A stretch of 64,000 bases of DNA from Orobanche coerulescens (Eukaryota; Streptophyta; Magnoliopsida; Lamiales; Orobanchaceae), in NCBI GenBank assembly GCA_033398695.1, contig CM065802.1, positions 151,328,096-151,392,095 of the forward strand. The letters are read 5' to 3'. Made by a program: the position numbers and the translations under genes. Positions 21,735 through 33,489 of the stretch are shown piece after piece (within the stretch, counting starts at the first letter, position 1; every line of letters begins with the position of its first letter). The notes below the pieces were generated by a model that was not told the DNA's origin, did no database searches, and saw only the letters and a program-made list of their open reading frames with translations.

Positions 21735-23604
21735 TGTAATATCCGCATTTTTCCTTTCCTTGTATTTTCATTTCCGATGTATTGTTCGATTGTAGTAACC
21801 CTCGTGTATCTTTCAGTGTATTTTTTTTTCCTGTCATCTATCGATCTGATTCTCGTTATTGTTGTGCGGAACCGCCGTTTCGGGGTTGCCGTGGGTCCAT
21901 CTCGTGTTATTGTGACCCCGATATTGATTCATATTGCTTTCATTCTCTTCCCGAATCATTTTTCATCATTTTTGGACCCTAAGGGGGGTGTGGGCCGCGG
22001 CACACACATTTTTCCAGTTTTTGGCCGAGCGGACTATACTGTGTGCCGCGGCACACCCGTCCGGGGCCGCGGCACCTTGCGAGTGCGTACGCGGCACACC
22101 GTCGAGGCGCGGCACACTCGTGTGGCATCTGCGACCAAAACCCGGCCTGGGTGCCGCGGCTGCACACGCAGCCGTCTTCGCGGCACCTGCCAACCCTTGG
22201 GCGATTTTGGGCTTGAGACGCTGCACACATCGGCTGCGCCGCGGCACACCATGCGGTCAACTGTATAATCTCGTTCTTATTAGGCGAGATCAGCCATTCC
22301 CCTCATTTCTTCACCTGCGCACGAGAGAGAGAGGATTAAGGGGGAGAACTTCTAAATCATTCATCAATTGGGGGTTGATTTTCATCATTCTCCTTCGGTT
22401 GTGAGGCCCGGATAATCAATCTAACGCGCATTCTACGGATCATAGTACTTGAATCTTTAAAGGTAATATCTCTTAGAACCCTATTTTCGGATAATTTGGG
22501 GGGTTTTGGGAGTTTCTTCCGATTCGTTCCGTTTTGTTGGTGGATTCTTGATGAATACGATTAATATTGTTAGTATCTTTAGCTTTCCTATGGATTCATG
22601 GATATTTTGTGGGTTTTTACGGAATCGAGAGGGTTTGGTTGTGGTCCGCCCTCGTTGTTATTTTTGGTACGAATATACATGAATCGTAGGCGGGTTTTCG
22701 GGTGAATTCCATTTCCGTATTCGTCTAGGGTTGGTTGTGATTGTGTTATTCAAATCGTTAGGTTCATTTCCGCCGGTTCCTCGCGGTCGTGTTCGATTCT
22801 TCCTTTCCGTTCGTATCACCGTCTATTAACCGAGGCAAGTACCCTTATGAACTTACAATCTTAATGTATTAGTATTGCATGAGAATTGTGTGTGTGTGTG
22901 TATGCTCACTATGGGTTAGACCCGACGGGGTCTCGGTAGGGGTCCACGGAGGGGTGGATCCGCGAGCTTGCTTTTAACCACTATGGGTTAGATCTGACGG
23001 GATCTCGGTAGGGGTCCACGGAGGGGTGGATCCACGGTTAATTGTGGTGCATTTTTACAAATATGACTTGATTGTGGCATTTCCGGAAATGAGTGATTTG
23101 GAACTATGTTTTCTTGAATTGCATGCATTACTATATGTGTAAGATGTAAGTTGTTCATTTGGTTACTTGTACTAGCGTAATTGCTAACCCCTCTGGGGAC
23201 CCGTTTTGGGGAAATTCGTTTTATGAATTTCAGTCGTTCATCGAGACGATGGTCTTTGGACCAGTATGCGGATGATGGCCGTGCGTGATGATTGTGCACG
23301 AGTGGTGTCTTATTGTTTCTATCCTTTTTACCTTTTGTGGTCTTTAAACTAATAGAAGTACTCGAGTACTTAAGAACTTTTACTCGTCGGGATTGTATTA
23401 TTGTTTATTATGTTTGTGTCGGATTATGGTGTTATGTTAGACCGGTTAAACCGGGTGGATTATTTTGTTGGGCGTCTTTATGACGAGGTATTTTTTTTCT
23501 GTTGTTTCTGTGAGTCTATGAGTATGATGCTTGTTCAGCCTGGTGGGTCCCATATAGGGATTCACGGCGCTGCAACATACCTCGGGTATCCTGAGGGTGT
23601 TACA
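21735..23604 (+). mobile_element. 3' LTR of E
   Basis: 1870 bp, matching 15276-17133 nearly base for base outside the GC-rich array. It keeps the donor-like AAAGGTAATAT (22461) that is mutated in the 5' LTR. It ends at 23604, followed by host A sequence actccatccaagg. Confidence 0.93.
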
Positions 23605-24441
23605 ACTCCATCCAAGGAGTCATATCGGGCTTCGGGAGCCAAAGGTATGGACGCTCGAGGAGGATCAGCGAGCTCAGATTTGGATCTTCCTCGAGTCGAT
23701 GAGATCGAGGAGTTCGATGACCTGGAGGATGTTGATTTTGGATACATTTGAGATGTAACCTTAATTTTTTTCTCTTTGTTTTTCATATTGATGTTTGACT
23801 CGGTCTGTACTTTAGTATTGTGGTTGCGAACTATTTATGGTTGATCTATCTTGTAATGATTGTATCTGAGAATCTTGAGATTTGAGGTCGTGTGATGTGT
23901 TTTTCCTTCCTTTTGGTGTTGTACCCGAGATTTTGTAATAATTTGGGTAATTGTTCATTTCAATTCGAGACGCCGAGTCGTGAGGACTTGGGTGTGCGGT
24001 TGATATGGTCCCGAGGACTATATGTGCGTTGTTATTTTCCTTTTGTGGCATGAGGCAGTGTTTGCTTGAGCGTTTAATGCCGATGAGAATGGGGGAGTGT
24101 ACACCGATGATTGTAGACATGTATAATGGGCGGTACCCGTGGGGTGTGTACGCCGGTGTTACGAGTCTTGCGGGTGGTGCGACTTCCTGGATGGTCTCTG
24201 ACGGAGGAGTCATGATTCGATTGATCTCGCACTTGGTTGACTATTTTTATCACTTGTTTTTCGACGTGTTCAGGCAGAGGAGATGCGGGAACCCGTGGGG
24301 TTGGCCCTATTACTCAGACGGAGTTGCTAATATTGAGAGGTATTCCTGGATATGTTGTTTTCAAATCTTGATGGATAGTTCGTACCCCGTGTTTTTGCAC
24401 CCTGAGTTTCGGGAACGAAGCTCTTTTTAAGGGGGGGAGTA
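23605..24441 (+). other. 3' internal region of A after E
   Basis: The first ~145 bp complete gag copy 2 (TGA 23749-23751), followed by the post-gag segment and about 500 bp with no recognised coding. A 141-codon open frame at 24005-24430 has no familiar motif and is probably chance. The end, ttttaagggggggagta, is the polypurine tract before the 3' LTR. Confidence 0.75.
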
Positions 24442-27400
24442 TATAATATCCGGGGATAAGTTTTTTTCGTGTTACTGTTGAGTTGTACGTATTCATTTGG
24501 AATTGTACAAGTATTGTTGTTTTGGAATGATATAATGAATATTGTATTAGAATATTTCGGGATCGAAATATTTATACTTGTCGTCGGGTTGGTTTCGTTG
24601 TTTGGGTGTTGGTTGGAGAGTTTTGATTTTTTGGCTAAGTTCATAGCCTTAACGTATGCTACGAGTGTAGCATTACGTACGCTAGCGTGTTGCTATTACA
24701 TACGTTATGCCTGTAAGGTTACGTACATAATGCTTGGTAGGTGGCAGGAACCTTCCTCGTAGTCACTTTTGGCTGGTGGGTCCCGAGCATCTTCTGATCG
24801 GATCTCACTATTGCAGTCAACGGACCCTTACATACGTTAAGAGGTTAGCTCTACATACGTAATGTAGGTCTTGTTAACGTACATAATATGTTTTTGTTTA
24901 CGTACGTTAAGGCCTTCGTATTTTAGTTCAGTTAGTTCTGGGTTTAGCTTTACGTACGTTACTGTTTTTACATAGCGTACGTAAAGGCCCTTACGTACGT
25001 TGGCATGGGCGTATAACGTACGTAATGGACTTGTCAGTCTATTTATCTTGGTTTCGTATTTCATTTCCTCACGAACCAAAACACATTTTATCTCCCTAGA
25101 ATCGTCCGTTTGGACTTGTTATTGATGTTTAGCCCCTTCCAACTCGATCTTGATCATCCTAGATTGGATTGAAACTTGAAGTTGGAAGCTTGTTGGTGCT
25201 CCTTTGGTGTTTGGAGGCTTCTTCTTGTTCTTCTTTGGTAAGTTCCCTCAATCTCTTGTTCTTCAAGTGATTTTCGAGTTTTTGTTGTTGTTTTCCTCGG
25301 GTATTGTTTGGTTAATGGAGTATATCATGATTCTTCATGGTTTTGGTAAACTTTTGATGAAGAACATGATGGTATTGCTTGAGTTGGATTATGTTCTAGA
25401 TGTTTTAGATTGTTTGGAGGTTTTAATCATGTCTAGTAAGGATTATGTTAAGATTGTTATATGATTAACACAGTCTTGAGATGATTGTTGTTGTTGTTGA
25501 TGGTGTTCTTGAAAGATTATAACCATTTTAGTAAGGATTTATGATAATTTAAGGGGTAATTATCATAATTTGGAAATGGTTGAGTGAATCTTGTTGTTTA
25601 ATCCGAATTTATGATGTATTGATGAAGGATTTTTGTTTCAGACATCATGATTATTGAGTTGATGATGTTCTTGGGGTGATAATGATAATATTGATAATAT
25701 TATCATTGTAGGAGGATCAATTTGATGATATTGGTGATATTATCATTTTGACATGTTTGTTTTGATGATTGTTCTTAAGTGAATCTTGTTGAATGGATTT
25801 CACAAATGTTAAGAACGTAATGATCATGTTAATTGATCATCGAGGTGTTAGAGGATGTTAGAATTCATATTTGAGAACTATGATATTCGTTAGTGCCGTG
25901 TGATCGATTCGTGTTTGAACCGGGCTTTGTCCTTGTCGTTGTTTTCTATTGACTTTGTGTTTTTGAATGAATCGTTTTCATTCAAGGTTGTTCGAGTGGT
26001 TGTAATCGTTGGGAGGTGCCGTTCGTAGTTTCGTGCCAGGACGTTGATCGTGGAAGGACTTTCTCGCCTTCGGTTTGAGGCAAATTTTATACTTGTACTG
26101 GTCAATGAGATTAATGTTATCATATATGTGTATGAATGTATTGTTTCATTTCGAGACTTAGTCTCTTCGTGATTTGTTGATATTCGGGAATTGTTTGATG
26201 CAATACCCTTCGGTGATTATGCCAGATGTGATTGTTATTCGTTAACGGCTGGTTTAAGGCATTGAGATTCTTGTTGTCGATAGCCGGTTCGCTGCATCGA
26301 TGTATCGATTATTATTGTTGACGTTAATGTCGTTCTGAGGCATCGTTGAATCGTTATTATCGAATTGGAACTGTTGCTATGATGTTGCATTGGCTGATTG
26401 AAGGCATTTGATATATTCTTTTATCATATCTGTTTTGGTGGTCGGTTTAAGAAGCCGGGACATCTATTCTACCATATCATTGGTTATCGATTAACCGTTC
26501 TAAGGTAATCGATGTATTGAATTGGGATTATCGAAGATAATTTCCATCCGTTGTATCATTGGTTATCGATTAACCATTCTAAGGTAATCGATGTATTGAA
26601 TTGGGATTATCAAAGATAATTCCCATCCGTTGTATCATTGGTTATCGATTAACCATTCTAAGGTAATCGATGTATTGAATTGGTATTATCGAAGATAATT
26701 CCCATCCATTGCATCATTGGTTATCGATTAACCGTTCTAAGGTAATCGATGTATTTAATTGGGATTATCGAAGATAATTCCCATCCGTTGTGTCATCGTT
26801 ATCAATTGACCGTTCTAAGGTAATCGATGTATTGAATTGGGACGGTCAAGGATAGTTCCACCCGTTGAGTTGTTGTGAATTGGCTATTCCAAGGCAGTCG
26901 AGGTATTTGAATTGGGACCGCCGTGGATGGTGCCCATCCATGAGTTTTTGTTGTCGTGTTGGCCGACTCAAGGCAGCACGCTATTATTCTTGTGAATTTG
27001 GTAATCTTGGGATCGTTACTGTTATGATTAATTATGTTTTGGAGGCTAGTCTCGGCTAGTGCTCGATGGGTAAGCTTGGGGCTTGAACCTTCGCGGTTGG
27101 TTTCCCAACACCTACAGTTCAGTAGGTCACGGTCATGTTAATGATCTCATTATGGGTAAGCTTGGGGCTTGAACCTTCGCGGTTGGTTTCCCAACACCTA
27201 CAGTTCAGTAGGTCACAGTCATGTTAATGATCTCATTATGGGTAAGCTTGGGGCTTGAACCTTCGCGGTTGGTTTCCCAACACCTACAGTTCAGTAGGTC
27301 ACGGTCACTGGGTGATCTCATTATGGGTAAGTCTGGGGCTTGAACCCTCGTGATTGGTTTCCCAGCACCTGCAATTCAGCAGGTCACGGTCATTGGATGA

Positions 27401-28249
27401 TCTCATTGTAATACGGCTTCATGCCGTGGCTTCGGCCCTCATTGTGATACGGCTTCGTGCCGTGGCTTTGGCCCTCAGATGATACAGCTTCGGGCTGTTT
27501 TGGCTTCAGGCCATTGTGATGACTAGCTGTTTCGGCTGAGTGACTTTCAGGCCATCGTGACGTATTGGTATTTTCGCTGGAACCTTCAGGCAATTGTGAT
27601 TCGTATTTATTTCAGCTCTGGGTTAGTTTATCTTCGTGTAGTTCATTGTTGTGATCTGTATTGATGATTCGCCGTTGGGCACTTGTGTTCTAACCTGTTG
27701 AGCAGGTACCGATCGAATGCCGCGGGCATAGTATTTCATGAATGCTCAATTGTTACTTTGGTTTGTGAGCATCTCGTATTACCATTGATGTACCATTTAT
27801 TCTGCCTTTGGATGCATATCATGTTGTACATGTATTTGATATTCATTATCTGGATAACTGACCCCGTGGGGGCGGAACATGTTTTCATGTTTTAGGTGCT
27901 TGCGAGGAGAGAGTTGAGACACAGGGGCATGACGATGGCGACGAGGCATTCGAGCGATACTAGTCCGAGATGTTTTGGTGTTCATGTCAGTCAGACAGTT
28001 GGAGTACTCCAGTTTTGTTCAGTCGTTGTCATTTTCTAGGCTCGTGGATGTCGTTGTATTTTATTTAGGCCATGTAGGCCCACTGTTGTCATTAAAATTC
28101 CATATCGGAATATTATGTTGGATGTCAGTGTAGGAATTGTGATTCCCCTTTTGGTCAGTTTGTTGTATTTTAGTCATGTTCGCCTGGTGGATCTCCTGGT
28201 GTGGGGTCCATGGCACTATAATGACCCAATGGGATTTGGGGGTGTTACA
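24442..28249 (+). mobile_element. 3' LTR of A
   Basis: 3808 bp, collinear with 8622-12404; starts TATAATATCC (TG changed to TA) and ends GGGGGTGTTACA. Differences are scattered point changes plus small indels such as the 13-bp extra gtaccgatcgaat near 27706. Confidence 0.93.
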
Positions 28250-28254
28250 CCCAG

Positions 28255-28382
28255 TTTGCCAATTTGTAAGAAAATTGGATGGGAAGCTTCTCCTCGACTC
28301 TTACAAGGCATTTAAGCCGTTACTGAACGTAAAATCAGAGGAAGATGTGAGCCACAATCACAACTACTATACATACGCGTAA
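28255..28382 (+). pseudogene. Post-protease ORF remnant of X
   Basis: It continues the host sequence interrupted by A at cccag and encodes CQFVRKLDGKLLLDSYKAFK, like 1776-1903 in X0. It ends at a TAA before the LOG leader. The function is not assignable. Confidence 0.55.
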
Positions 28383-28610
28383 GTATCTTTTATTTTTGTC
28401 GTATGGTGAGATTTTCTGAATAAAAAATGTGATACGCGATAAATGCATTCATTATTCTATTGAGTAGTTGAAGCACAATTAACGCAATCATAGATTTATT
28501 AAATATTTTTACCTTAATTTTCTTGTATAAATAAACATTGTGCTCGTTTTTTTATGCATCCCTCAAATTTGTACTTTTCTTTTTTTTTTCAAATAAGTTT
28601 CTTTTTAAAA

Positions 28611-29267
28611 ATGGAATCATCATCTTCCACAAAAAGATTTAACTTAGTCTGCATTTTTGGTGGAGCTAGTTATGGAACAGAGGCATGCTTTACTGAAGCA
28701 GCCCACAACTTGGGTCGTACCTTAGGAGAAAAATGAATTCATGTAGTTTACGGAGGAGGAAGTCTAGGATTAATGGGATGCGCTGCTGCTTCTGCCTATA
28801 TGGAAGGAGTAAAAGTGTTGGGAATAATTCCAAAACCTCTGGCTGAAAGTAAAATCACCAGGGCAACTATTGGAGATGAGTTTAGAGCTGTAAATATGCA
28901 AGATCGCATAACTCACATGATGAATAATTCTGACGCCTTTATCACCCTTCCCGGTGGTTTTGGCACTCTTGAGGAACTTCTTTATGTGCTTACCAGAGCC
29001 CAGCTAAATGTTCATAAAAAAACAATAGGTCTGCTTAATGTCAATGGTTTCTTTGATGGTTTACTATCTTTCATCGACTACTCTGCTGATAAAGGTTTTA
29101 TTTCCGAGCGTGCTAAACGAATCATAGTCGTTGCCACAACACCAGAAGAACTAATAAAAAAACTCATTGAATTTGTTCCTCAACCAGATCCAGCTCTAGC
29201 TAATATTATTTGGATGGAAGATTTTACCATGAGAAAACAAAAAGTGGATTCATTCCTCTCCCTTTGA
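28611..29267 (+). pseudogene. LOG: LOG-like phosphoribohydrolase, copy 2 (single nonsense codon)
   Basis: The frame from ATG 28611 to TGA 29265-29267 is 218 codons, the usual LOG length, broken only by TGA at codon 42 (28734-28736), where copy 1 has a Cys codon TGC. Visible: N-terminal strand LVCIFGGASYG (residues 12-22), VYGGGSLGLMG (46-56), an Arg in NMQDRITH (about 99), the catalytic-type motif PGGFGTLEE (114-122), and the C-terminal RIIVVATTPEELIKKL. The family uses PGGxGTxxE to hydrolyse cytokinin nucleotides to free bases. No introns. A TATA box and pyrimidine-rich leader precede it. A downstream ATG at 28773 could only give a protein lacking the first 54 residues. Confidence 0.88.
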
Positions 29268-30925
29268 TAACCTATATCGGACCTATTGTTATTTTTACTT
29301 TCTATCGTGTGTAAAAATCGTGCTAAATGATGGCAGCTTAAGGAGTTTCTTTTTGATCTCTTGATGCGCATCTATTCGCGATTTATGTATTGTTATTTTT
29401 ATTGCTGTAATATTTATGATTTGTTTTTAATAAAAACATTGATGGCAGCGTAAGGCGACTCTTCGGACTTTCCTGAAGTGCATCTTAAAAATTGTGTTAT
29501 ACTTCCGGGTATATTTTATTTTCTTTTGTTGTTTGCCTCGTATATTTTTTCTCTTGCAGATCCAAAAAGGCGTTAGCTCAAGCATCAACTTTCATAACAT
29601 GGAGTATTCTGCTTTTCTCCCTTACTTTTTATTATTATTTTTTTTAAACTGAGGACAGTTTCTTTTTCAAATTTGGGGGTGGTGTGTTTTGATTATTTTG
29701 GTGTGTTTGGTATTTTAGTGTGTTTAGCTTTGATTATTGTGGTGTGTTTTGATTATTTTTTTATTTGGCTTTGATTTTTTCTTTTAGTGTATATTTATAT
29801 TTATATATATATATATATATTGTTTATTTTGATTTGTGAGATTTCTAAATCTGGCCATAACCCCAATAAGTTAGCTATAAACAAGCTTCTAAAATCGTTT
29901 TAACCGGTTAAAAATTTGTACATTCCAAAATTTTTGAGCCTTAATCTCTCTTTCCAAGCCTTGTAGTTATCATGTAAAATCGAGTCATTCGTTACCTTGA
30001 GAAAAGAAGAATCAGCCGGCTGAGGAAAAATATAACTGAAATTTACTTAATTTGAGGAGTTTTTGATTTTTCATGCTTAGCTAATAAACGATTTTTATGC
30101 AAAAATTCTATTCCCTAAAAAAAGTCATTGATAAAAGGAGGTTATTCGAAAAAAAAGGAGAGGTGTTGAGCAGCAACAGCTGCCTAATTTTGGGGGTCCT
30201 AAAATATTGCAAAAAATAAAGGACTAACCATTGTTGGTGCGTAGTTGCCGTCTCGCACGGAGAAAAAAGTCATTGGTGAAAAGAGCTACACGTTAGCAAA
30301 TAACGGTGTGAAAGCTATCACCTAAAAAAAGATGGAAAATGTGTTGGTGAAAAGAGCTACACGTTAGCAAATAACGGTGTGAAAGCTATCACCTAAAAAA
30401 AGATGGAAAATGTGTTGGTGAAAAGAGCTACACGTTAGCAAATAATGGTGTGAAAGCTATCACTAAAAGGGATGTAGATTATGAGCATATTTGAATTAAT
30501 TAGCGGCTGAATTTTAATACAGTCAATTTCGTGAACAATCACAATATTTGATGACGCCGATGAAATTATTTTTCATATTGAGTCGAAAAATAAACGACTG
30601 GTCGAGAGCAACCATCAAAGAGAGTCGTGTGTATCACAAGTGGGAAAGAAATAATCAACCTTTTTGGGGGTAACCTTGCATTTTGGAATTACAAAAATAA
30701 AACAATGTTTTAACTTCAAAATCATTAGTAAATATATTTTGGATCTTGATTCATTTCTATCCACTATATAAAGCTGGTTGTTGTGTAAATGGTATTTTGA
30801 TCTATTTATATATATATATAAGTAATTTTCTTAATTTGTGTGTGTTTTATTAATATATGTGCTATTTTTATTTTTTACATTGAGTGTGAATAATAAAGAG
30901 TCTTGCTCGGGACTAGCAAGAATTC
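29268..30925 (+). other. Non-coding 3' region of X
   Basis: Collinear with 2790-4548 of X0. No ORF of note. It contains a short TA-rich repeat (about 29789-29820), three 71-bp minisatellite units, and aactgaggac...caaatttgggggtgg at 29646-29683. Confidence 0.75.
30277..30470. repeat. 71-bp minisatellite, three units, in X
   Basis: Same unit as 3826-4090 (gaaaagagctacacgttagc) with one unit fewer. Length polymorphism between the two copies shows unit loss or gain. Confidence 0.9.
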
Positions 30926-30936
30926 AAGTTTGGGGG

Positions 30937-32327
30937 TGTCATAAGTGTCAGTTTTATACACTTATCTGTGATTAGTATTGATATATTTCACCCGTAATTA
31001 TGAGCTAGTCTACTTGTTTTTGCTTTGAATTAATTAGTTTTTAAGAATTTCATTTTTATAGGTTGAAGATGTAAATTTAGTCTTAATCGGAGTGAATTAC
31101 TGATTTACTCAAGAAATAACATATTTCTAAAATATTCTCTTTATTGAATTTTTTATGTATTCATATTGTAGGGCTTTCATAGACGAGTTCGGCATTCTTT
31201 CCGGATTCAAAATCAGAGTTATATATCAAAAGTTATCATCCGAAGAAGATTTGGGGCGAAGACGCAAAGTCTAAGAAATTCTGGGCTGAAAATAAAGTTT
31301 GAAACTCCATACGGGCGTAACATCATAAAGTTACGGTCGTAACTCACACAGCAACTAATGTGCAAAAGCCGTAGCCATGTTACGGCCGTAACTCCTCAAT
31401 GTTACGGCCGTAAGTCCTCATAGTTACGGCCGTAACTCCTCAAAGTTACGGCCGTAACTCTTGACAAATTTTTGATCATTTTTTAATCTTTTATACTTTT
31501 GGTCTATTATTGAGGGGATGGATGGCCTTTTTCAACTATTAATGACCACTTAAGCTTGTAATATGTTGAATAAACCCTTCATGGGCTAAGTTATCCTTAG
31601 TTAGGATTATAAACAAGGCTTGTCATGTTATTTAAGTTTGTATAAAGATCTATTATGGATTACTTATTATTGTGTGTGATTTTCATTGTTTTACCAACAT
31701 TTATTTATTTGTCCAATAAATGATGATATTTATGGTCTTCATATGTTTCGAAAGAAAATATGTTTGATTAGATCAAATGATCTTCACTCTAAGTTGTTCT
31801 AGGGGATAGAAATATACCTCTAGACCTTAGATGATTCTTTGAGTTATTTTCACAAAACCGAATGCTATGTATTGAAGCCAATCAACATAGAAATATAGTG
31901 GATTGATTCAATATATAAGGGGCGTTTTGACATTCGAAAGAGGAACCGTCTTTTTAAGGAAAATCGAATCTACACAACATAATAAGTAAATTCATCTTAT
32001 GATCTCCTATACATCTTATATAACTAATGATGAACTAACTTTGTAATCCCAACTATTTCATTTTACCCTTTTATTAATCTATTATTAAGTGCAATCTTTC
32101 ACTTCCTTAAATTTTAGTACTATTATTGCATTTTCCTTGCAATTGTCAAACCAAACTCTTAAATTGTGTGTTTTACTCATCTAAATCTCTATAACAAATA
32201 GATAAATAGTGTATAATTCAATATATAACCTAAATTCCTCGTGAGATCGATAAACCGGACTCAAAAAGTCCACTTACTACTTGATACGATACCGTGTACT
32301 TGCGATAGTTACACAAAAGACGTGTCA
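30937..32327 (+). mobile_element. 3' LTR of X, with promoter deletion
   Basis: TGTCATAAGTGTCAG to CGTGTCA, 1391 bp. Compared with 4560-6191 it lacks about 250 bp (5141-5390) between atggatggcc and tttttcaac, including the TATA box; cctt is shared at both joints. The palindrome array (31378-31461) remains. Right-hand flank from 32328 belongs to a minus-strand ORF of G. Confidence 0.9.
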
Positions 32328-33489
32328 TGAAGCCTCTTGTACTTCGGATGAAAGAGATCGAACGTCGTCATGAATATCAAGTTGCATAGTTTCAAGGCTA
32401 CACATTCTAGCAATGAGGTCATCTTATTCATTTTCTTCTACACTCACTTTCCTCTTCCCCTTCATTGTCGGATGACGGACAAATGCTCCCGTTTGCAATT
32501 CCCGTAGAGTTTCCAGACCTCTTCGTGTGATACGCTCAGCTGGGGTTAGCACACGAGTTCCTTTGGGAAACCCGTCATCCTCCTTTAGGTACAAAAATAA
32601 AACCCATCGTCGGTTTATTGTCTCAACATAATGCATCGCCTTTACCATTGAATCGGAGATTTCGTGTCCCCGAGACACCGGAACCGCAACTTCCTCCGAT
32701 AAGTTCACATTGTGATGTCTAAAGATAATGGTGAGAATCGAACCAAACAGAATTCTGACCTTTCTTGACCGAGAAGCGTAGTTCTTGGAACGAAAAATAT
32801 CACCTTTAGTTTTCATCCAACTAAGCACAATAGCCGCAAAATTCACTTTATCATCATTTAAAACCCAGTAAACTACAAATTTGTCAATCCCAACCAACTT
32901 GTGTTAAATATTGAAGCATTTTGTTATATAAACCAACACTAGATGGATTTGAATTCCAAAGCCATTATTCTCAAAGACATCGTCGGTTATTTCAATAACC
33001 GCTTTCGAGATAAGAAATTCCTTAACTTTTAATTCATTCAGACCATATTCATCTTCAATCGACTTCCCGGAACACACAAAGCCATCATACGATAAACCAA
33101 ACAATTCGTGCAAATTTCCGATGAAATTTTCACACAAGTTCCACCAACTAAACTTTGAAGATCTAAAGATGTAGAACCCTCATTCTCCCCCGCATGAAGG
33201 TATGCATAGAATTTTCTAACAAGACTCGGGTAAATCGGTTCTTTGCACTCAATGAAATGGTTAATTCCCAATATTGAAATTTTTTTGTGGATTTCGACAT
33301 TAGCACGCTCCAAACTTCCGAAATTAAAGTGATAACAGTCCGTGATGTGTTCTTGTGGAAGGATATCGAAAAATACCTTGAAAGCTGCGGACGAAACTAA
33401 CTGGGTCGAATCGAAATTGGACTCTCTAGGGCTTTTGGCAATCTTGTATTGTTTTTCATGGCAGTTCTAGATCCACTTGCCATTGAAGA
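32328..33489 (-). pseudogene. ORF resembling a putative plant transposon protein, truncated by X
   Basis: On the minus strand ATG at about 33489 starts MASGSRTAMKNN. After a frameshift near 33400 the text continues FDSTQLVSSAAFKVFFD and FIECKEPIYPSLVRKFYAYL, which resembles the LVREFY core of the family annotated in plants as putative plant transposon protein. Further frames (33137-32904, 32897-32424) give ELFGLSYDGF and VFLYLKEDDGFPKG-like text. After TAA 32424 the frame still codes (DDLIARMCSLETMQ), ending abruptly at X. The family call is by eye only. The ORF lies downstream of Copia pol on the same strand. Confidence 0.5.

Larger units (their letters stand above)
15276..23604 (+). mobile_element. 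E: Tekay/Del-type chromovirus (Ty3/Gypsy)
   Basis: The element is 8.3 kb, with 5-bp flanks actct (15271-15275) and actcc (23605-23609), one mismatch. LTRs are 15276-17133 and 21735-23604. Order: primer site, gag, protease, RT, RNase H, integrase, chromodomain, hairpin, polypurine tract. It is the only Gypsy pol in the window, but carries stops, frameshifts and a gag deletion. Confidence 0.93.
8622..28249 (+). mobile_element. A: giant Gag-only LTR retrotransposon with nested E
   Basis: A is bounded by 5-bp duplications cccag (8617-8621; 28250-28254). LTRs 8622-12404 and 24442-28249 are about 3.8 kb each. The interior, once E (15276-23604) is removed, is about 3.7 kb and encodes only Gag, partly duplicated. 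The 3' LTR starts TATAATATCC instead of TGTAATATCC. It fits the class called TR-GAG (terminal-repeat retrotransposons with a GAG domain). Confidence 0.9.
6192..30936 (+). mobile_element. X: internal region of an Athila-like element, interrupted by A
   Basis: Components are the primer site (6198), gag-protease (6298-8586), the insertion of A with target duplication cccag (8617-8621 and 28250-28254), a short remnant, LOG copy 2, a non-coding 3' region and the polypurine tract (30926-30936). Without A the internal part is about 5.1 kb. Its gene content marks it as non-autonomous and as carrying host cargo. Confidence 0.85.

Noticed and set aside
24005..24430. 141-codon ORF near the 3' end of A
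   Set aside because: No known motif, unusual composition, and it lies in the untranslated 3' region ending at the polypurine tract; probably chance.
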